Below, one piece after another: positions 42,532-54,823 of a DNA stretch of 64,000 nt. The position numbers and the translations under genes are program-made. Position 1 is the first letter of the stretch. Every line of letters starts with the position of its first letter. The DNA comes from Cricetomys ansorgei (lineage: Eukaryota; Chordata; Mammalia; Rodentia; Nesomyidae). Below the pieces are notes generated by a model. It was not told the DNA's origin, made no database searches, and saw only the letters and a program-made list of their open reading frames with translations. The stretch is taken from the NCBI GenBank assembly GCA_026225945.1, contig JAMJFZ010001657.1, positions 2,764,501 through 2,828,500 on the forward strand, read 5' to 3'.

Positions 42532-42874
42532 GTGTATGTATGTGTGTGAGTGTGCAGGCACACCTCTGTGTGTGTGGGCATGTGCGTGTGAGGTACATGT
42601 GGAGGCCAGAGGACAAGCTTTATGACCATTCCTCAGGAGCTGTCCATCTTGCTTTTTGAGACAGAGTCTCTTTCTAGCCTGGAGCATGCCAACTAGGCTA
42701 GTACTGGCCAGGGAGCCCCAGGGGTCCACCTGTCTTCTGCTTCCCATGCTGGCATTACAAGTACACACCGCCCCTCCTCCTGGCCTTTTAATGTAGATTC
42801 TGAGGCTTGAACTTGGGTCCCCATGCTCGCACAACATACTTGCTTTACTGACTGAGCCATCTCCCCAGGCCCCG
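42532..42874 (-). mobile_element. B4-type composite SINE, long
   Basis: TG-rich lead, '..ggaggccagaggacaagctttatgacc', 'gagacagagtctctttctagcctggagcatgccaactaggctagtactggccagggagccccaggggtcc', 'gctggcattacaagtacac', 'cttgaacttgggtccccatgctcgcacaacatacttgctttactgactgagccatctccccaggcc'. Three modules in antisense order, about 340 bp. Confidence 0.8.
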
Positions 42875-44359
42875 AGGGACACTTTAAACACCAATACACA
42901 GGTGATCCTGTGTACTGTGGGAATCTCTGTGATGCTGGGAATTTTACTTCATCAATTCTAGAATTTCCTGTGACTGAGAACCTCACCTACTACACGATCC
43001 CAGGTGAAAGACTGAAGGTTTCAGCCCCTCTAGGTCCCAGAGAAATTTCACCTGCACCCAAACCTGACTACAGAAGGTATCTGCCTTCAAGTGGGTTACA
43101 CATTGTTAAAATAACACAATTCAATATGATTCCATTTATTTTCAACTTAAAGTAGAATCTAGCCAATCTAGTCACTGGGCAGGCTGAGTAGATGGAAGGC
43201 AAACAGAATGTCACTGCTATTTAAATAAACCCAGCCCATGCCAGTTCACGACTCTACCTGTTCCCCGCATGGAGACCATCACCTTATGTGCTCTGGAACA
43301 AAGTATGCTCTGCGTTCAGTTCCTGGAAACGTCTGTCACTGCCCGGAGACCGAGGCTCCAGTCAGTTCTCTGCATCACCCCTCCCACCTCCCGTGTTTAG
43401 CTGCTTTTCTTGGTGCAAGTTTTTATGGAGGTTTTCTCCCCCCAAGAACTCATGGCAGTGATTATGCCAAAGTGGGGTTTGGGCAGAGGGCAGGGGGGCA
43501 TTCTGGTAGGCCAACGTACATTCCAGACCAACTCCTTTCTAACCCAAACGCTAGCCCCCTCTGTGGTCAATTCTAGAGCCATCATGGTCACATGTGTGAG
43601 GATGCTCAATACTCTACGTCTGACAGTGCCACCTTGTTGCCTCCACACCCAATTCCTCAGTGACTAGTTTGGGGGTCTTGGGTAACTTGCTTCCTGTTTT
43701 GAATGGTAGGTTCTCATGTATAAGTGAGACGATTTCTACTGGGCAGACTCAGCTGCCCAGCGCACTTGCTTCAGCCCCTTCCCCCTCTCATTTTCTTTCT
43801 TCAGGTAGGCACAGGTGGGCCAGCAGTTTGAACACCGGGTTACTCTTTCAAGGGTGGGGGTGGGGTTCAGGTGATGAGAGCCTGTCCCCTGCTTGCCCTG
43901 GTGGTGGCTGCTGGTACTGTCAAGTCTCTCTGGAGCTCAGTTTCCAACCACGCAGACAAGAGAGGGGCCTTGAGACAGGAGGATGAACGTCTCTGCAGGG
44001 CCTCAGCTGGTGTGGACTATGCTTCCATGTGGCGCCTTCCACCAGGGTGGGGGAGATAGGTATGGTCACCTATGACCTCAATAACAGATGTTCACGCTCC
44101 AGCGCCTCCAGCGAACAGGCGGCTTGACATTTTGTATGATGAGATTGTTCGCAATCGAATGTGCTGCTACCTCAGAATGAAAAAGGCCAAACTCCAGACA
44201 GGTCTCCCCCATAACCTTCACAGGGGTGGCTCATGAGTGGGAGAGCGTGGTGGCGGAGCCACTGGGGAGGGGGACCGTATAGCCCCATGTTTAATGTCGA
44301 ATTCTAGGCATGAGTGAGAATGCAGAGAATTTAAGATGTATAAGACCTGCTCAAACAGA
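42875..44359. other. unique sequence, no feature recognised
   Basis: Overlapping frames of 80-112 codons on both strands (43238-43667) have no recognisable domain. No repeats seen. Confidence 0.4.
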
Positions 44360-44620
44360 CTACAGTACCCGGTCCCAGTTTATTTTATGTTCTGTAACAG
44401 AAGACCCGAGGCTGGGAAATTTATGAGCAGCAGAGATCTGTCTGTTTCTTTTTGGTGGTGTTGGGGATCAAACCCAGGGCCTCATATACGCGCTCTAGCA
44501 CTTAGTCATACCTCCATGCCTAGAGACCCTGGCTCTGCAGGCTTCTGTATGTCCAAGGTTAAAAAGGCTGCACCCGAGGGGGCCTTCTTGCAGAAAGTAC
44601 CTGTCTGAGATGATGCAAGT
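44360..44620 (-). mobile_element. MST/MLT-type LTR relic split by an ID element
   Basis: Left piece 'gttctgtaacagaagacccgaggctgggaaatttatgagcagcag' and right piece 'ctgtatgtccaaggttaaaaaggctgcacccgagggggccttcttgc' follow antisense MaLR order, with the ID-like insert between them. Confidence 0.5.
44455..44522 (-). mobile_element. ID-like SINE inside an LTR
   Basis: 'ttggggatcaaacccagggcctcatatacgcgctctagcacttagtcatacctccatgcc' is an antisense ID head. Confidence 0.7.
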
Positions 44621-45639
44621 AACCTTTCTACCAGGAACCTTTTGGCGACAATCACTCACTCCTGAGACAGAACATTAATCCATCAGAAAAACAGCAGAAC
44701 CACATGACCGAGCCCATCTCACAACACTTCCGCACTGGGGATCCTGTTTCCAACAAGTGCCTTTGCAGAACGACACACACGCGCATGGCTGGTGTGCAGA
44801 ACCCTGCCGTGGAGCAAGGCCATTAATTACTAAAGTGAAGAGAAGTGGGTGGGTCCTGTCAGAGAATTTCCGCAAGCTTAGATCAGACTTTCCAGACAAG
44901 TCGCCCCTCCCACCAAACTGCTGACTGGGAATGCTGTAACCAGGTCGGAGCCGGGACCACTCTGGTTTGCACGCTGATTTCAGAACGGGAAATGACATGC
45001 ACAATGGACTGCTCTCACTCACACGGTGGGAAATGGCAGAAAGGAGCTCCCGGCAACTGAACAAGTATAACGCGTCTTAAAAAAGAGACTCCGGGACCCA
45101 CAGCCCCACACTGCACGCAGTACCCTTGTCCAGTCCAGTCCTCTGCTCCTGGCAGTGATCTCCATACAACTGTTTTCTTCTGTTTTGGCTTTCCAAGTGA
45201 ATCCATCCACAACCACTACCCTTTTCCCCACAACAGAGGTGGCCAGTTAGCATCTACTACATACGTGAGCTTCAACCACAAAAGGCTTCCCAACTCCTTA
45301 AAGGGGCTCCTCAGTGCGACACGCCTGCCAGGTCCATAGCAGGGACACACCCGACAACCCGGAACGACAGTGGCATATTTAAATGCTTCTGCTGTTGCTC
45401 CTCTAGTATCGTGGCCCCCCACAGCATCCTGTGAACGAAAGGGAAGGTGCATCTGGATGACGGAGGCAGCGGCCTGGATGCTGGACGCACATGGAGATAC
45501 TGTCTGACACTTGAAAACGTAGGAGCCTAGTGTCAGATTAGAAACTCCTGCTGGAGACCTGGGCCTGACAGTGTGCTTTGCTAGATGTTAATAACGTAGC
45601 CTGGTTCTTGTGCCTTGTCACACAGGTGTGGTTCTAAGA
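44621..45639. other. unique sequence with retained CpG
   Basis: About 1 kb, repeat-free, with scattered CpG (for example 44770-44960, 45300-45480). A 129-codon minus frame (44675-45064) is not recognisable. It could be 3' UTR-like or intronic. Confidence 0.35.
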
Positions 45640-45890
45640 GGATGGTGAACATGGCTCACCTAAACCTCATAAACACCCCTTGAGGGAGGGTATATTGGAG
45701 TTTTCCAGCCCAAGGACGATGGGGTGGGGCTCTATCAGCGCAGTGACTGTCCTCCTCATGCCTGGCTGTTGTGACAAACCGGACCTCATCCGACCCTCAT
45801 GCTGCCCTGCAGCTATGGCTGCTTATTTCATGTTACACACAAGAGAACTGAAGTTCAAAAAGAGGGGACTTGCCTCTTTCTGTAGGTCTC
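45640..45890 (-). mobile_element. MIR relic in two pieces
   Basis: 'ctaaacctcataaacaccccttgagggagggtatattgg' (45659-45697) and 'catgttacacacaagagaactgaagttcaaaaagaggggacttgcc' (45829-45873) are consecutive antisense MIR parts, separated by about 130 unrelated bases. Confidence 0.5.
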
Positions 45891-46340
45891 CAGGAGTTTC
45901 CAGAAACGTCCAGCTCCCCTTATCAACTCAAGCTCATTTGGGTGAAAGGGAGACAAGTAAGCGGGTGGCCCAGGGAGGGACACGCGGTCTGCTCGAGTGT
46001 GCTGCAGCAGGAGCCCTCTGCTGGCCCAGCATGCACCGTCTCCTGCAATTTGAGTGTGAAAGCTGGGGTGTCCACATTATTAGTTTAATACTTTTATATT
46101 TTATGGGGTAAATGTAACCTAAGAAGTAGCTAAATTCCCCACACTACATTGTCAGGAAGTGGCTGGAGTCCACAGTGTGCCCCTGTGACAGCCTCTGCAC
46201 CTGCCTTCAGCAGTGTAATGAAATGGCAAATGGCACCCAGGGGAGACGAAAGGTGTCACGGGCTGGAGTGAAACTTGAGAATTCCTGACAAATGCCATTG
46301 CATTTATAGGGCGGGGGAAAAAGCTCCACAAGGCTCTTCT
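45891..46340. other. unique sequence, no feature recognised
   Basis: No repeat recognised. Lies downstream, on the minus strand, of the possible polyadenylation signal at 46352. Confidence 0.35.
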
Positions 46341-47028
46341 ATGCTAAAGACTTTATTTTTCAGACCTTTTAGAGAACATCTTTCACTAAACACTTGGAAA
46401 CAGCAGTGCCCAGGTGAGGCAGGCTCTCTCCCAGAGCCTGGTGTTTGTAGTGGATGAGCAGGACAATGGAGGAGGCTTTAGAGCCCACCGCCCTCCGCGC
46501 TTGAGTCAGGCCTGCTTTTACACACTAGCCAGACTCCCGTCTCCATGCAGCACAACACCCATCTACAGAATTAACATGCAGAGAAACGCTTCTGAGGATA
46601 GGCCAGTCTTCACCAGGGCCGCGAGGATCTGGCTATGCACACCAGAGGGTCTGTTCAGCACAGACGAACTGGCCGGCACAGAGCTAGCCCAGCATGCTGG
46701 AGGCAGCTCACACTGCCCTGCATGGATGTAGAGATACTGGCAGATGTGAGACAAAGGCTTCTGTGAGAGCCAGGGCAGGGCAGGCTCCCGACAGGATGGG
46801 CTGGTGATGGCTGGCATCAAGATTAACACAACTTCAACCTCAGCTCTTCTTTCCTCCAACACAACACAAGAGCATGGCCGCCGAATGATTTCCAGGGCAA
46901 ATCTCACTTTCTCAATTTGAGGGTGAACGTGCATGTAGTTAAAGGCCAGAGAGACACGTCTGACAGCTTGTCCATGCGGTAGCGGGCTTTCGTCCTTGGA
47001 GAATATAATCTCCTGAGGCTGCCCCTCA
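46341..47028 (-). other. possible minus-strand terminal exon or 3' UTR
   Basis: An AATAAA on the minus strand (46352-46357) is followed by a CA and then 'ttgtggagctttttc', a plausible GU/U-rich downstream element. Upstream, a frame is open from about 47028 to 46563, including a stretch 'VSLAFNYMHVHPQIEKVRF' that looks protein-like but matches nothing I recognise. No firm upstream exon was found. Confidence 0.15.
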
Positions 47029-48549
47029 GATGGCGATCACAGGTATGATGGCCAAGGGAGTTGATCTGCTTCTGTCACAGCGTCTAAGCCCAAATGAGTC
47101 ACCTGCAGTCTCCATGCAGAGTTTGGAAACTAAACCGGAAGTGAATCTAATGGCACACAAAGAGGGGTGGCTCTGACCCCTGTCAGCAGAGGTTAGAGCT
47201 GTGAGCTGGAGGCCGTAGGGAAGGGCAACGTACTTCACAGGGGGGCATGCGTGTCCAACTACTTGCTTGGCCTCTGCTGGGTGCTTAAGAGACCCTGCTT
47301 GCCATCTTCTGCCAAGGAGGATGCTGCATGAAGGTGGATGGTGTGGCCATTATCTTAGCATCTTTACCATGTATGGGCCCTGTAATCTGTAGCCCATCTT
47401 CCGGTAGTAGTTCCTGGTGCCAACCCCTGCAGGAGAAACAATATAAACATAGTTCAAGTCAGCCATGGACTCCTCAGCCTCATGCCTTGACTCTCATTCA
47501 GTCACTACTGTCCAAACCAAATCTCAGTGTAGCAAATGTGTCCCATTTCCATTATGCTGACTTCCCGCTATATGAACATACACACTGCTGTGTGGGAGAA
47601 ATACCTTTTCCCAACTGCTAACACAGGATCAGGGTATATGGCACACACATTATGTAGGCCATGCTCCAGGGTCTGCGTACACCAATATTGGTCAGTATTG
47701 TGGTAGGAAATGCAGGTGAACAAGGCGATCGCCCATATGAAAGGTCTATATTCCAAAGGGTTTTCTGGAGGTGAACGAGAGTGCAGATGAGAATATGGGA
47801 TCTCCACACAGCTTGCAAAGCAAAGGCATGCACAGCTAAACACGCTGTCCCAGGTGCTGTCCAAGGTGCAGGGACCACACTAGGGGGTCACAGGAAAAAG
47901 CTGTCATCAGCTGTCGCCAGAGTAGGGGGTTTGATGGAATAGCTCTGGCTCACAGGAACACATGGTTTGTGAAGAGAAAGGTGGGTTTTCCTCACCAAAC
48001 AACTCTCCAGTTCTCTGTGGACGTCAACTTGGTATCCTATAGCTTAACTCAGTTCTGACACTACTGAGAAATACAGCAGGAGATGCGGGGTTAAGGGCTC
48101 AGCCCCACGAGACTGCCTCAACCTCAGACATCAGTTGTAAGTACTCCAATCTTTAACCCAAACATCGAGGAAAGAACTTCCCACATCGTTTGTTTCTACC
48201 ACTTCAGAAGGCTTCAAGCATCAGAAAACAGCTACTGCCTGTGTGGTGGAGGTACAGAACCGCACGGATGGATGACGGTCCACTGGGACTAACTAATAGG
48301 GAATCACACTGTCTTTGCACACTCTGCTTGTTGTGTTATTATTACTTCTGCCCAACATGGGTTTGGTGCAGGGCAAGGGAATGATGGACATATGAATAAC
48401 GGACATGGGTAGCAGCTCAGACTCAGAACAGGAAGATTCAGACCCCCAAAGGGCAATCTTTCCCAAGCTCCAGATCTGTAGGCATACTGCATGACCCAGA
48501 GAAGTCCACTTTAGTGAAGAGAAATGTGACATAATATCCTAACACCCCA
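47029..48549. other. unique sequence, no feature recognised
   Basis: About 1.5 kb free of recognised repeats. The 86-98 codon minus frames at 47568-47878 have no identifiable domain. Confidence 0.4.
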
Positions 48550-48890
48550 AGATAAGAGAGAACCCAAATACCTATCCGTAGTAGGCGGATATATCCACAA
48601 AGGAATATAATAGATCAGTGAAAAAAGCAACTGTTATCTGTCTCCATAGAGACGCTTCCCAGAACGATGTGCATGGAACCAGATATGAAACCCTGCATTT
48701 ACCCCAAATTTAGTCAGATGATGGCTACATCTGAAAGATGATAGGGGTACAGGGGTTCCAGGATGCTGAGAATGCTGTTACCGAGCCAGGCGGCGATTAC
48801 ACAGGGACACACACTTGCCAATGAAGCTGTCTTCTTGATACTTCATTTCATTGCATGTGTGTCACACCTCATTACAAAACACACACAGCC
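48550..48890 (+). mobile_element. old L1 3'-end fragment
   Basis: 'aacccaaatacctatccgtagtaggcggatatatcc', 'gatcagtgaaaaaagcaac', 'gatgataggggtacaggggttcc', '..tgatacttcatttcattgc' follow the 3' end of L1MC/ME-type elements, diverged. Confidence 0.5.
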
Positions 48891-49574
48891 ATTTAGTTCA
48901 TACTTTAAAGTGTTCTAAGAGTTCAAACTGAAGAATACAGCAAGATAAGGAGGGTGGGACAGGAGAGGGTGCAGCTAAGAAGCCAGGACCAAGATAACCC
49001 AGCATGTCCCAGTTATGGACACAGTAACCCATGCCCAGCCCTTTCTAGAACCCCATTCACCAGAAACAGTAAACTCTATGCCTGACTCACTCTCAACAGA
49101 CAAAAGACCTTTCTAGCAGCTCTGGCTTTCGGTAAAAACCAGAGCAGGTAGCAACTACACAGGAAGTCATATTGCAGTGTTCTTCCTTGTGACCCACATG
49201 AGTGTGAGGACAGGAAGAGAGAATCCCACTGGTCAGGCCGCCATAAAAAACCCAAGTTCAGAGCCTAGTATCACAAGCGGCAGGTCCAAAATCTTGAATT
49301 CCTGCCTGAAATGTAATACGAGGTCCTTCACACCCTAACCCCCGGGCTTTGGTTCCTGACTAAATGGACCTTACAGCATTAAAGGACACAACTGGCTGAT
49401 CAGGCTGACTCCACTGATCTGCCATGCTGCCTCGTAGCCAGCCCTATGCAGCCCTACCCACCTGCCCTCCAGTCCCAGCTCAGGCACCAGAGACCCTGGG
49501 GTTTCTTTCCACTAGCCAGAGGCTAGCTCCCAGGTATCAGGATTAACCCCTCTCCCCGCTGGCTAGCAGACTGG
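48891..49574. other. unique sequence, no feature recognised
   Basis: No repeat or exon recognised. Confidence 0.4.
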
Positions 49575-49735
49575 ACTTTAATCACACTGACATTGTTTCA
49601 GCATTGCATGTTCTATTCCACTGTGTCTCTGCCTTCCCTCCTGGAGTGTCAGCTCTTTAAGCCAATGGCTTCTGTCACTGGGGTTATTACAGTGACCAGC
49701 ACACAATCAGGATGTAATAAATGTCTGGGGACCTA
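49575..49735 (+). mobile_element. L2 LINE 3' end
   Basis: 'ctggactttaatcacac', 'ctggagtgtcagctctttaagccaatggcttctgtcactgggg', 'cagtgaccagcacacaatcaggatgtaataaatgtctgggg' matches the L2 3' end ('..ctccttgagggcagggactgtgtc..agtaggtgctcaataaatgtttgtt'). Confidence 0.7.
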
Positions 49736-51676
49736 TTACACGCTCGTTATTTTCATGTTGTGTACACACAGAGAAATGCGGTCCTGAAGGACGCACTATA
49801 GCAAATGAGAACTAGCTCAGCACTGTGAGCAAGGCGGGGGAGGAATGCACACAGAAGGCGGGGCGGGGGGTGGGGAGCCTCTGGAACCTACAGATCCCCA
49901 CCTTGCTGGCTGGGAGGCACCATCTCCCATGGAAATGCTGTAAGGGTCTCAAGCACCTACAAGTGGATGGAGACACAGGTCTACTGACCCTGCAATCTAT
50001 CATGCAGCTCCCCCACAGTGGCTGACTCACCCCTGGGGCTTGGCTCCCTACTTTCTGCTTGGGGGTGTCTCAAATGATCCTCTCAGATCTACTTAGCTTA
50101 GGCCCCAGAGACAGAGCAAGATGGTGGCCTAGTCTGAAGATCTGCAAAGGTAAGCCTAGATAAGCCTGGATAACCAGGAAGATGAGTGATGGAGGGAGCC
50201 CCGAGTTCCTGGTGTGTGGTTAAGAGGTGGGCATGGAGCACATGGGAGCATTTCTCAGCAATGACTCCAAGTGAGTTTCCTGTTCCTGGGGCCTCTATGC
50301 TCCATCATATAGAACCGAGTCCTGGAGACCAGGTTGGGAGGTGCTTGGGCTTCACTGGGGGCCTCTCTGGCCAGCTTAGCTTTGTTTTCAGGAACATATA
50401 GCAGCCTGGGTCTTGGAAAAGCTTCAAGTGCTGTGGAGAGCCTGGCCTCCGGCTGGTTCACACTCCAACCTCTTCACCCTGCATTTCAACTTCTTGTTTC
50501 CAGAAGTTAAGACATGCCCATTTCTCCCATCTGCAGGACAAACTGGCACAGCACTATGTCTGCCCTTGGCCAGCTGGAAAGAGAACGTGGCATGGCCTGG
50601 CTGGGTGAAGGCTTACCTGGCTCCCGCCTCCTCTCTGCTTTTGTGGGGCTCAGGCGAAGTCCTCCGTCATGGTAACTCTCCTTGCGTTAGTCAGCCAGGA
50701 GAAAGCAATTACCCTTTGGAGCTGACGTCAGTGGCCTCCTGGACCATGAGGACGTGCTCGGCTGTCTTGGTCTCAGATCAGCCTGGCTGCTGCCACCTTT
50801 CTCCCACAGCTTGCGTGGGCTGCTGCCAAATCCCCAGGCTGGGAATGAGCAGGCTTCAAATGTTATTGGCTGTGGTCTTGGGAGTGCCCACTCCTGTACA
50901 GAGCCCCCAGTTACTAGAGCAGCATCAAAGGTGGGGGGCACAGCCTAAAGCCTAGCTTTGTTTACCCTCAGTGTTACTTAGTCCATACCAGAACTGAGCT
51001 ATGACAAGGACCTTATGTTTATCGTAGGCAGAGTAAAAATTTGTATCTTCACTACTTTACCAATGATGACAATGCCAAAATGAGGCAGGAGGAAAAAGAA
51101 TAGCACAGAAACTGTCTACAGCAATATTCTCAGACATGGCTCTTGTGACTAGTCTCTGTGTTATCTCCTTGGCCTCCATTTCTGCCCTAGGTCTTTTGGG
51201 AGACTTAATTGTGGATACTACAGGAAGTTATTAAAATGGCTTTTGCTGTCTTCTTTCAAGGGAATGTTGACCCAGGCACAGTGAGAATTAAAGGCAGAGG
51301 GTATGACTCACTCCATATGAGGGGCCACTCAGCATGCAGTGGGAAAGCCCCTGCCCTGTAGCTAGATGGTCTCTAAGTCCCGCTGCCAAGAGCCACCTGC
51401 CTTCTAGGGTACCTGCAACCTGAAAACCAGCAGTGACTGCACCTTGGGTCCCTTCTCTGTGCCCAATGTGCTTAGTCTTCAAGCCCTGGAAGTGGAAAGA
51501 AGCCCTTTGCATTCTGATACCCTCTCCCTGGCTAGGTGTGATACCGCTTAGCTTGAGACACAGCTCTGCCTGCTCTAAGGGGGAAGAAAGGACACAACTC
51601 AAGACTCCTTGTTAACTGCCTCAGCCACTGGCTATGAGAGGTTAATTACAGGTTTCATAATGAGTTCTAATAAATG

Positions 51677-51678
<2 letters not shown>
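49736..51678. other. unique sequence; 180-codon open frame without support
   Basis: About 1.9 kb without recognised repeats. The longest frame in the window (50413-50955, plus) is Trp/Cys/Ser-rich with no domain I recognise, and a minus frame overlaps it. I judge it chance in GC-rich sequence. Confidence 0.4.

Positions 51679-51714
<36 letters not shown>
51679..51714. repeat. (TG)n microsatellite
   Basis: Pure TG run of about 36 bases. Confidence 0.97.
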
Positions 51715-51718
<4 letters not shown>

Positions 51719-51756
51719 TAAAAGACACAAATGGAACAAGCCTAGTTGTTTTAGGT

Positions 51757-51922
51757 TCTACTTTGAGACAGTTCAGTGGGTAAAGCACAAGCAAAGGGAC
51801 CCTAGTGCAGACCCTCAGCACACTCAGTTAAGAGCTGGGTGTGGCTGTGCATGTGTGTCAGGGATGGAGAAAGGCTGGGCTGACTAGCAGGTTAAGTGAC
51901 AGACCCCGTCTCCTCTGGCTGC
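51757..51922 (+). mobile_element. degraded B4-type SINE
   Basis: 'ttgagacagttcagtgggtaaagcacaagc', 'agaccctcagcacac', 'gagctgggtgtggctgtgcatg', 'gggctgactagcaggttaagtgacagaccccgtctc' fits a worn sense B4. Confidence 0.55.
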
Positions 51923-53529
51923 TGCTCTCATGCATACGGACACCCACTGCCCAGTTCTAGCTTATCCTTAGGAGGGAGGAAAGCAGGCAGAGGAGGGTCC
52001 TGCTGATATGAACCCACTGGAAGACATCTCTTTGTTTCAACGGGAATCAATTATACACCGAGAACACTGAAGTAACTACACTTTTCCTTTAAAAAGAAGA
52101 TAAATCAAGAGCTAGGAACATGTGCGATTTTAACTCCAATGAGAGTAAAGAACAGTGTGACAGCTGAACACAAAGAGGAGGAGCGAAGCCTCCTCAGCAC
52201 CCACGTGCCAGCGACTGAGCCAGGGCAGTACCCTGCATATACCAGGCTGCCTGACACCCACAGGGCTGGAGCTGCCGTTCTGAGGATTTTCTGGATAGGC
52301 CAAAATTCAGCTCACAGGAAGAGGAGAAAGAACTGCCCTTTGGGTCCGGACCCCCCCCCCCCCCCCCCCCGCCCCATATACACTCTGCTCGCTGCTCCAG
52401 CTTTGCTCCGGGGGAAGTACACTCTCCTATGAAGCACAGGAGGGAGTTTGCTTGTCGTGGCCTCATCAACCTTCTGCATTTGTGTCCAGGTCTAAGGCCT
52501 TTTGTGTGAAAAATCACTGGAGAAACTGAGACACAGTAACTTTCCATTCCAACAGAAGCTTGGAAAGACAGAGTACAGGGAAGGCCAACGACACTGGCAG
52601 GCACTAAGCTGCTGCCAACAGACTGCACCTAACACAGGAATACTGGAGAGGAAGAGACTTAAATCTGACAAGCATGGTCATCGCCATTCGAAAAATGATG
52701 GGACAACAACTCAAGAGTATGGCAGGAAGAGCAACAAAGAGGGAAAGACAGAAACCAGACTCCAAGGGAGGGCTGAAGGGCAGCATTCATGCCTGTAGAG
52801 AGATGACGACTGGCCTTGATTCCCACAGACACAAGGTCAGGATTAAGCATTAGCTGAGGACAGTGAAAATATATGGGCAAAATTTAAAATGCTTCAAACT
52901 CAAAGCTGCTGGGATCTTACAGCTACTAATGATCAGGTGGGAAGAGGGCGGCTGTTCTGACTCAGGCAGCTACCAGTGCAGGAAGGGCATGGGTCAGGTG
53001 AGTGGTCTGACTAGCTGCAACCCCCACACTCCCTACCCCGACAGTGCTGGACAGAAGCCACTGAGGGACAGAACTGCTTTGCAGATTCAAGAGGTCAAGG
53101 GATGGGGACTGGGATTCCGAGCCTGGCCAAGATGGACACCCAGCAGGACAGCTGTAGCCAGACTATGCCCAGAAGTGTACTTGCTTCGGCTGGGCAAACG
53201 GAAGCAGATGCCTCCCTGGAGGTGGCTAGCCCAGCTGAGTTTTAAAGTATTACTGAGAGCAAACTGCTGTGTAGACTGCTAAGAAACTGCCCACACTGGC
53301 TGAGTACACATGAACTAAGACAACCGAGGAGCAAGCAGGCTGTAGGTCCCCGCAGGGCTGCAGGCACACCACCGGACGAAGGCCGGAAGAGCTGTTTACC
53401 ACTTGAAAGGAGACAGACACTGAATCTAAGTATGTCTACCATCAACTGGAACTCACAGAACATGACCGGACAGAGTTGAAAGGATACTGGAATCCAGACA
53501 CTTAAAAAAAAATGAGTAGGATCAAGGCC
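51923..53529. other. unique sequence with C20 run
   Basis: Poly-C of exactly 20 at 52351-52370 (then GCCCC). No gene recognised: plus frame 52863-53282 and minus frame 52194-52628 lack domains. Confidence 0.4.
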
Positions 53530-53630
53530 AGATGAGTCAGGACACCCGGGAGGCAGAGGAAGGCAGATCTCTTTGAGTTCCAGGCTAGCCAGGGCTACAC
53601 ACAGATAGTGAGACCTGCCTTAAAAAGAGA
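53530..53630 (+). mobile_element. B1 SINE, 5'-truncated
   Basis: 'acccgggaggcagaggaaggcagatctctttgagttccaggctagccagggctacacacagatagtgagacctgcctt' then A/GA-rich tail. The first about 35 bases and the central 'gaggccagcctggtctac' are missing. Confidence 0.75.
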
Positions 53631-54351
53631 GAGAGCGGGGTGGAGGTGGGGGTGGAGGTGGGGAAGAGTAGGCTGAGAGTACCGTCGGGTAGCAGATCAG
53701 ACACAGGGTTAGCAGAGGTTTGGTCAGAAGTCAACAGACACAGAGAAACAATATGTTTTGACAAGAAGGTATACGACACAGTACACATGTAACCAGTTCT
53801 AAAATATGTCTAACTGGAGCCTAAGAAGAGTGGGCAAAGTGTTTTGGAAGCTAACATGAGTTAGAGGCTGAAAGCCATTCAGAACTGATTGGAAAAAAAA
53901 AGTATGCTAACTGAAGACGCCAAACAAAGGCGAAGTGGGAGCCCTATAGGAAACAACATGCTAAACCAGATGAAAATAAAGACATTTTGAAAGAAATGGT
54001 ATGATGCACAACCAATCGAAGCATAAAAACAGCTTGGAGGATGCTCTGAAAGACTCGTGCTCCACAGCATTGAAAGCCAGAAAGGGAGACTTGGTACAGA
54101 AAGAAAACAGCTGAGGGCCACAACTCACCCCATGGGGGCTTCTTTGCCACCCAAACACCCAGCAAGCCATGGGCACTTGCATGAAGAACCCTACATTATC
54201 AGCAGAAATACATAAACTAACTCAGTCTCACTGTAAAACTGAGCAAATGCAGCTAGTGTGAAAAAACACAGGACATAATTTCACCTATTTAAAATCAACA
54301 TTAAGAACACTAAACTATATAGCTAAGGGATGCATAATTAAGTAGTGAAAT
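53631..54351. other. A-rich sequence, possible old L1 5' region
   Basis: A-rich and stop-poor on the minus strand. Phrases such as 'aaaccagatgaaaataaagacattttgaaagaaatgg' are L1-like but not diagnostic. Confidence 0.3.
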
Positions 54352-54823
54352 GCAAAGAAATATTTCATCCCTAGAGCAACAGCATTAAGAGGTGAGGCCA
54401 TTGCTGGGCAGTGGTGGCACACACCCTTAATCCCAGCCCTTGGGAGGCAGAGGCCAGCCTGGTCTACAGAGTGAGTCCAGGACAGCCAGAGTTACAACAG
54501 AGAAACCCTGTCTTGGGGGAAAGAAAGGAAAGGAAAAAGAGGTGAGGCCTTTAGTTATGGGGTTGAAATCCCACGAATGGAATTTGGGTCTTGACAGAGA
54601 ATTTGAGGGCGCCTGTTTGTCTTTCTGTCCTTCAGCCACACACACACAAGTGTCCCCGCAGACGAGCGACCTGCACAGACACCAAGGTGCCGCTGCCTTG
54701 GACCCTATGTTATCAGCAGATCTTGGCCTCGGGTTTCAAACTTGCAGAACTGCAGTGAATAAATGTCTCCGGCTCCCACAGTCTCAGGGTCTGTCACAGC
54801 AGCCTGGCAGACTGAGGCACACA
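54352..54823 (+). mobile_element. MLT1-like LTR split by a B1
   Basis: 5' piece 54352-54399 ('tttcatccctagagcaacagcattaagaggtgaggcc') and 3' piece 54541-54823 ('gaggcctttagttatggggttgaaatcccacgaatggaatttggg', 'agatcttggcctcgggtttcaaacttgcagaactgcagtgaataaatgtctcc', 'agcagcctggcagactgaggca'). Sense ERVL-MaLR LTR with its AATAAA. The B1 lies precisely between. Confidence 0.85.
54387..54549 (+). mobile_element. B1 SINE with perfect 13-bp target duplication
   Basis: Body 54400-54536 'ttgctgggcagtggtggcacacacccttaatcccagcccttgggaggcagaggccagcctggtctacag..', tail A/G-rich. AAGAGGTGAGGCC is found at 54387-54399 and 54537-54549. About 22 bases of the central 'caggcggatctctgtgagttcga' region are deleted. 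Carries the GTTACAACAG variant. Confidence 0.97.

Noticed and set aside
50413..50955. Longest open frame (180 codons, plus)
   Set aside because: No recognisable domain, a minus frame overlaps it, composition is Trp/Cys/Ser-heavy, and there is no promoter or splice context.
53175..53205. U6 snRNA-like start (acttgcttcggc)
   Set aside because: Similarity stops after about 15 bases; the rest of U6 is absent.
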